Source: Chloroflexota bacterium
Lineage (GTDB): Bacteria > Chloroflexota > UBA6077 > FW602-bin22
DNA length: 43,607 nucleotides
Assembly (NCBI GenBank): GCA_016875715.1
Contig: VGOZ01000023.1
Location: forward strand, 1-43,607
Direction of reading: 5' to 3'
Every line of letters begins with the position of its first letter. The stretch's first letter is position 1. The notes under the pieces were generated by a model. The model was not told where the DNA came from, ran no database searches, and was given only the letters and a program-made list of their open reading frames with translations. Below, piece by piece: positions 43,480-43,607 of this stretch. The position numbers and the translations under genes are program-made.

Positions 43480-43607
43480 CTACTGGAGGATTTCGGCGAT
43501 AACGCCGGCGCCGACGGTGCGACCGCCCTCGCGGATGGCGAAGCGTAGGCCTTGTTCGCAGGCGACGGGTTCGATGAGGGAGATGGTCATTTGGACGTTA
43601 TCGCCGG
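43480..43607 (-). CDS. tuf: Elongation factor Tu, C-terminal end only
   Basis: The last 41 residues of EF-Tu: [36 protein letters not shown] and the end AEILQ, in domain 3. EF-Tu brings aminoacyl-tRNA to the ribosome. The 5' part lies beyond the right edge of the window. tuf next to rpsJ is the str-S10 junction order, so fusA, rpsG and rpsL should follow outside. Confidence 0.97.
   Translation of the reverse strand, partial: GDNVQMTISLIEPVACEQGLRFAIREGGRTVGAGVIAEILQ

Overview
This window is a piece of a high-GC bacterial chromosome. Its style points to Chloroflexota, in the broad Thermomicrobia/Limnocylindria direction. The clues are the S10-spc-alpha ribosomal order running into truA-rplM-rpsI, zinc-ribbon (C+) forms of S4, S14 and L36, a T-box leader on ileS, frequent GTG/TTG starts with 1-4 base stop/start overlaps, an unusual IleRS active-site motif, and many low-complexity tails on ribosomal proteins. 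The phylum is inferred from these features; no 16S or marker search was possible.

Layout. (a) 1-2,500: a 31-bp perfect inverted repeat, an FMN-dependent alpha-hydroxy-acid oxidase, a tRNA with CAU anticodon and a pterin carbinolamine dehydratase. (b) 2,521-4,852 (+): five-gene-scale accessory stretch holding a Tat-type lipoprotein with a thioredoxin-like domain, a small lipoprotein, a divergent GNAT-like protein and an uncharacterised protein with an Arg/Gly-rich tail. (c) 4,749-7,773 (-): flagellin, FliS and a TPR-bearing GT2 glycosyltransferase, a plausible flagellin-modification unit. (d) 8,007-10,033 (+): a solitary degenerate transposase-like protein and a Pro/Thr-rich lipoprotein. (e) 10,143-43,607: 33 kb of genes all on the minus strand.

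In transcription order (right to left) the minus-strand block runs: the end of tuf; the S10 and spc operons (rpsJ to infA); the alpha operon with its own likely promoter upstream of rpmJ; rplQ, truA, rplM, rpsI; a fatty-acid synthesis cluster fabF-fabH-fabG-fabD without acpP; lgt and a glutaredoxin-like gene; rplS; rnhB; yraN; a HEAT-repeat protein; two nucleotide-sugar genes; selA; aspS; and finally ileS behind a T-box riboswitch with an AUC specifier. The block therefore links translation machinery, tRNA charging, selenocysteine synthesis, lipid synthesis and lipoprotein maturation.

The points most worth a second look are the flagellin/FliS/GT2-TPR unit with tandem CTAAGGG repeats at the flagellin promoter, the degenerate transposase-like protein, the 126-residue acidic tail on RNA polymerase alpha, the GRG-to-GMG change in RNase HII, the lost start codon of yraN, the non-canonical HIGH/KMSKS motifs of IleRS, and the 31-bp inverted repeat. 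I found no CRISPR array, prophage, toxin-antitoxin pair or clear defence island.
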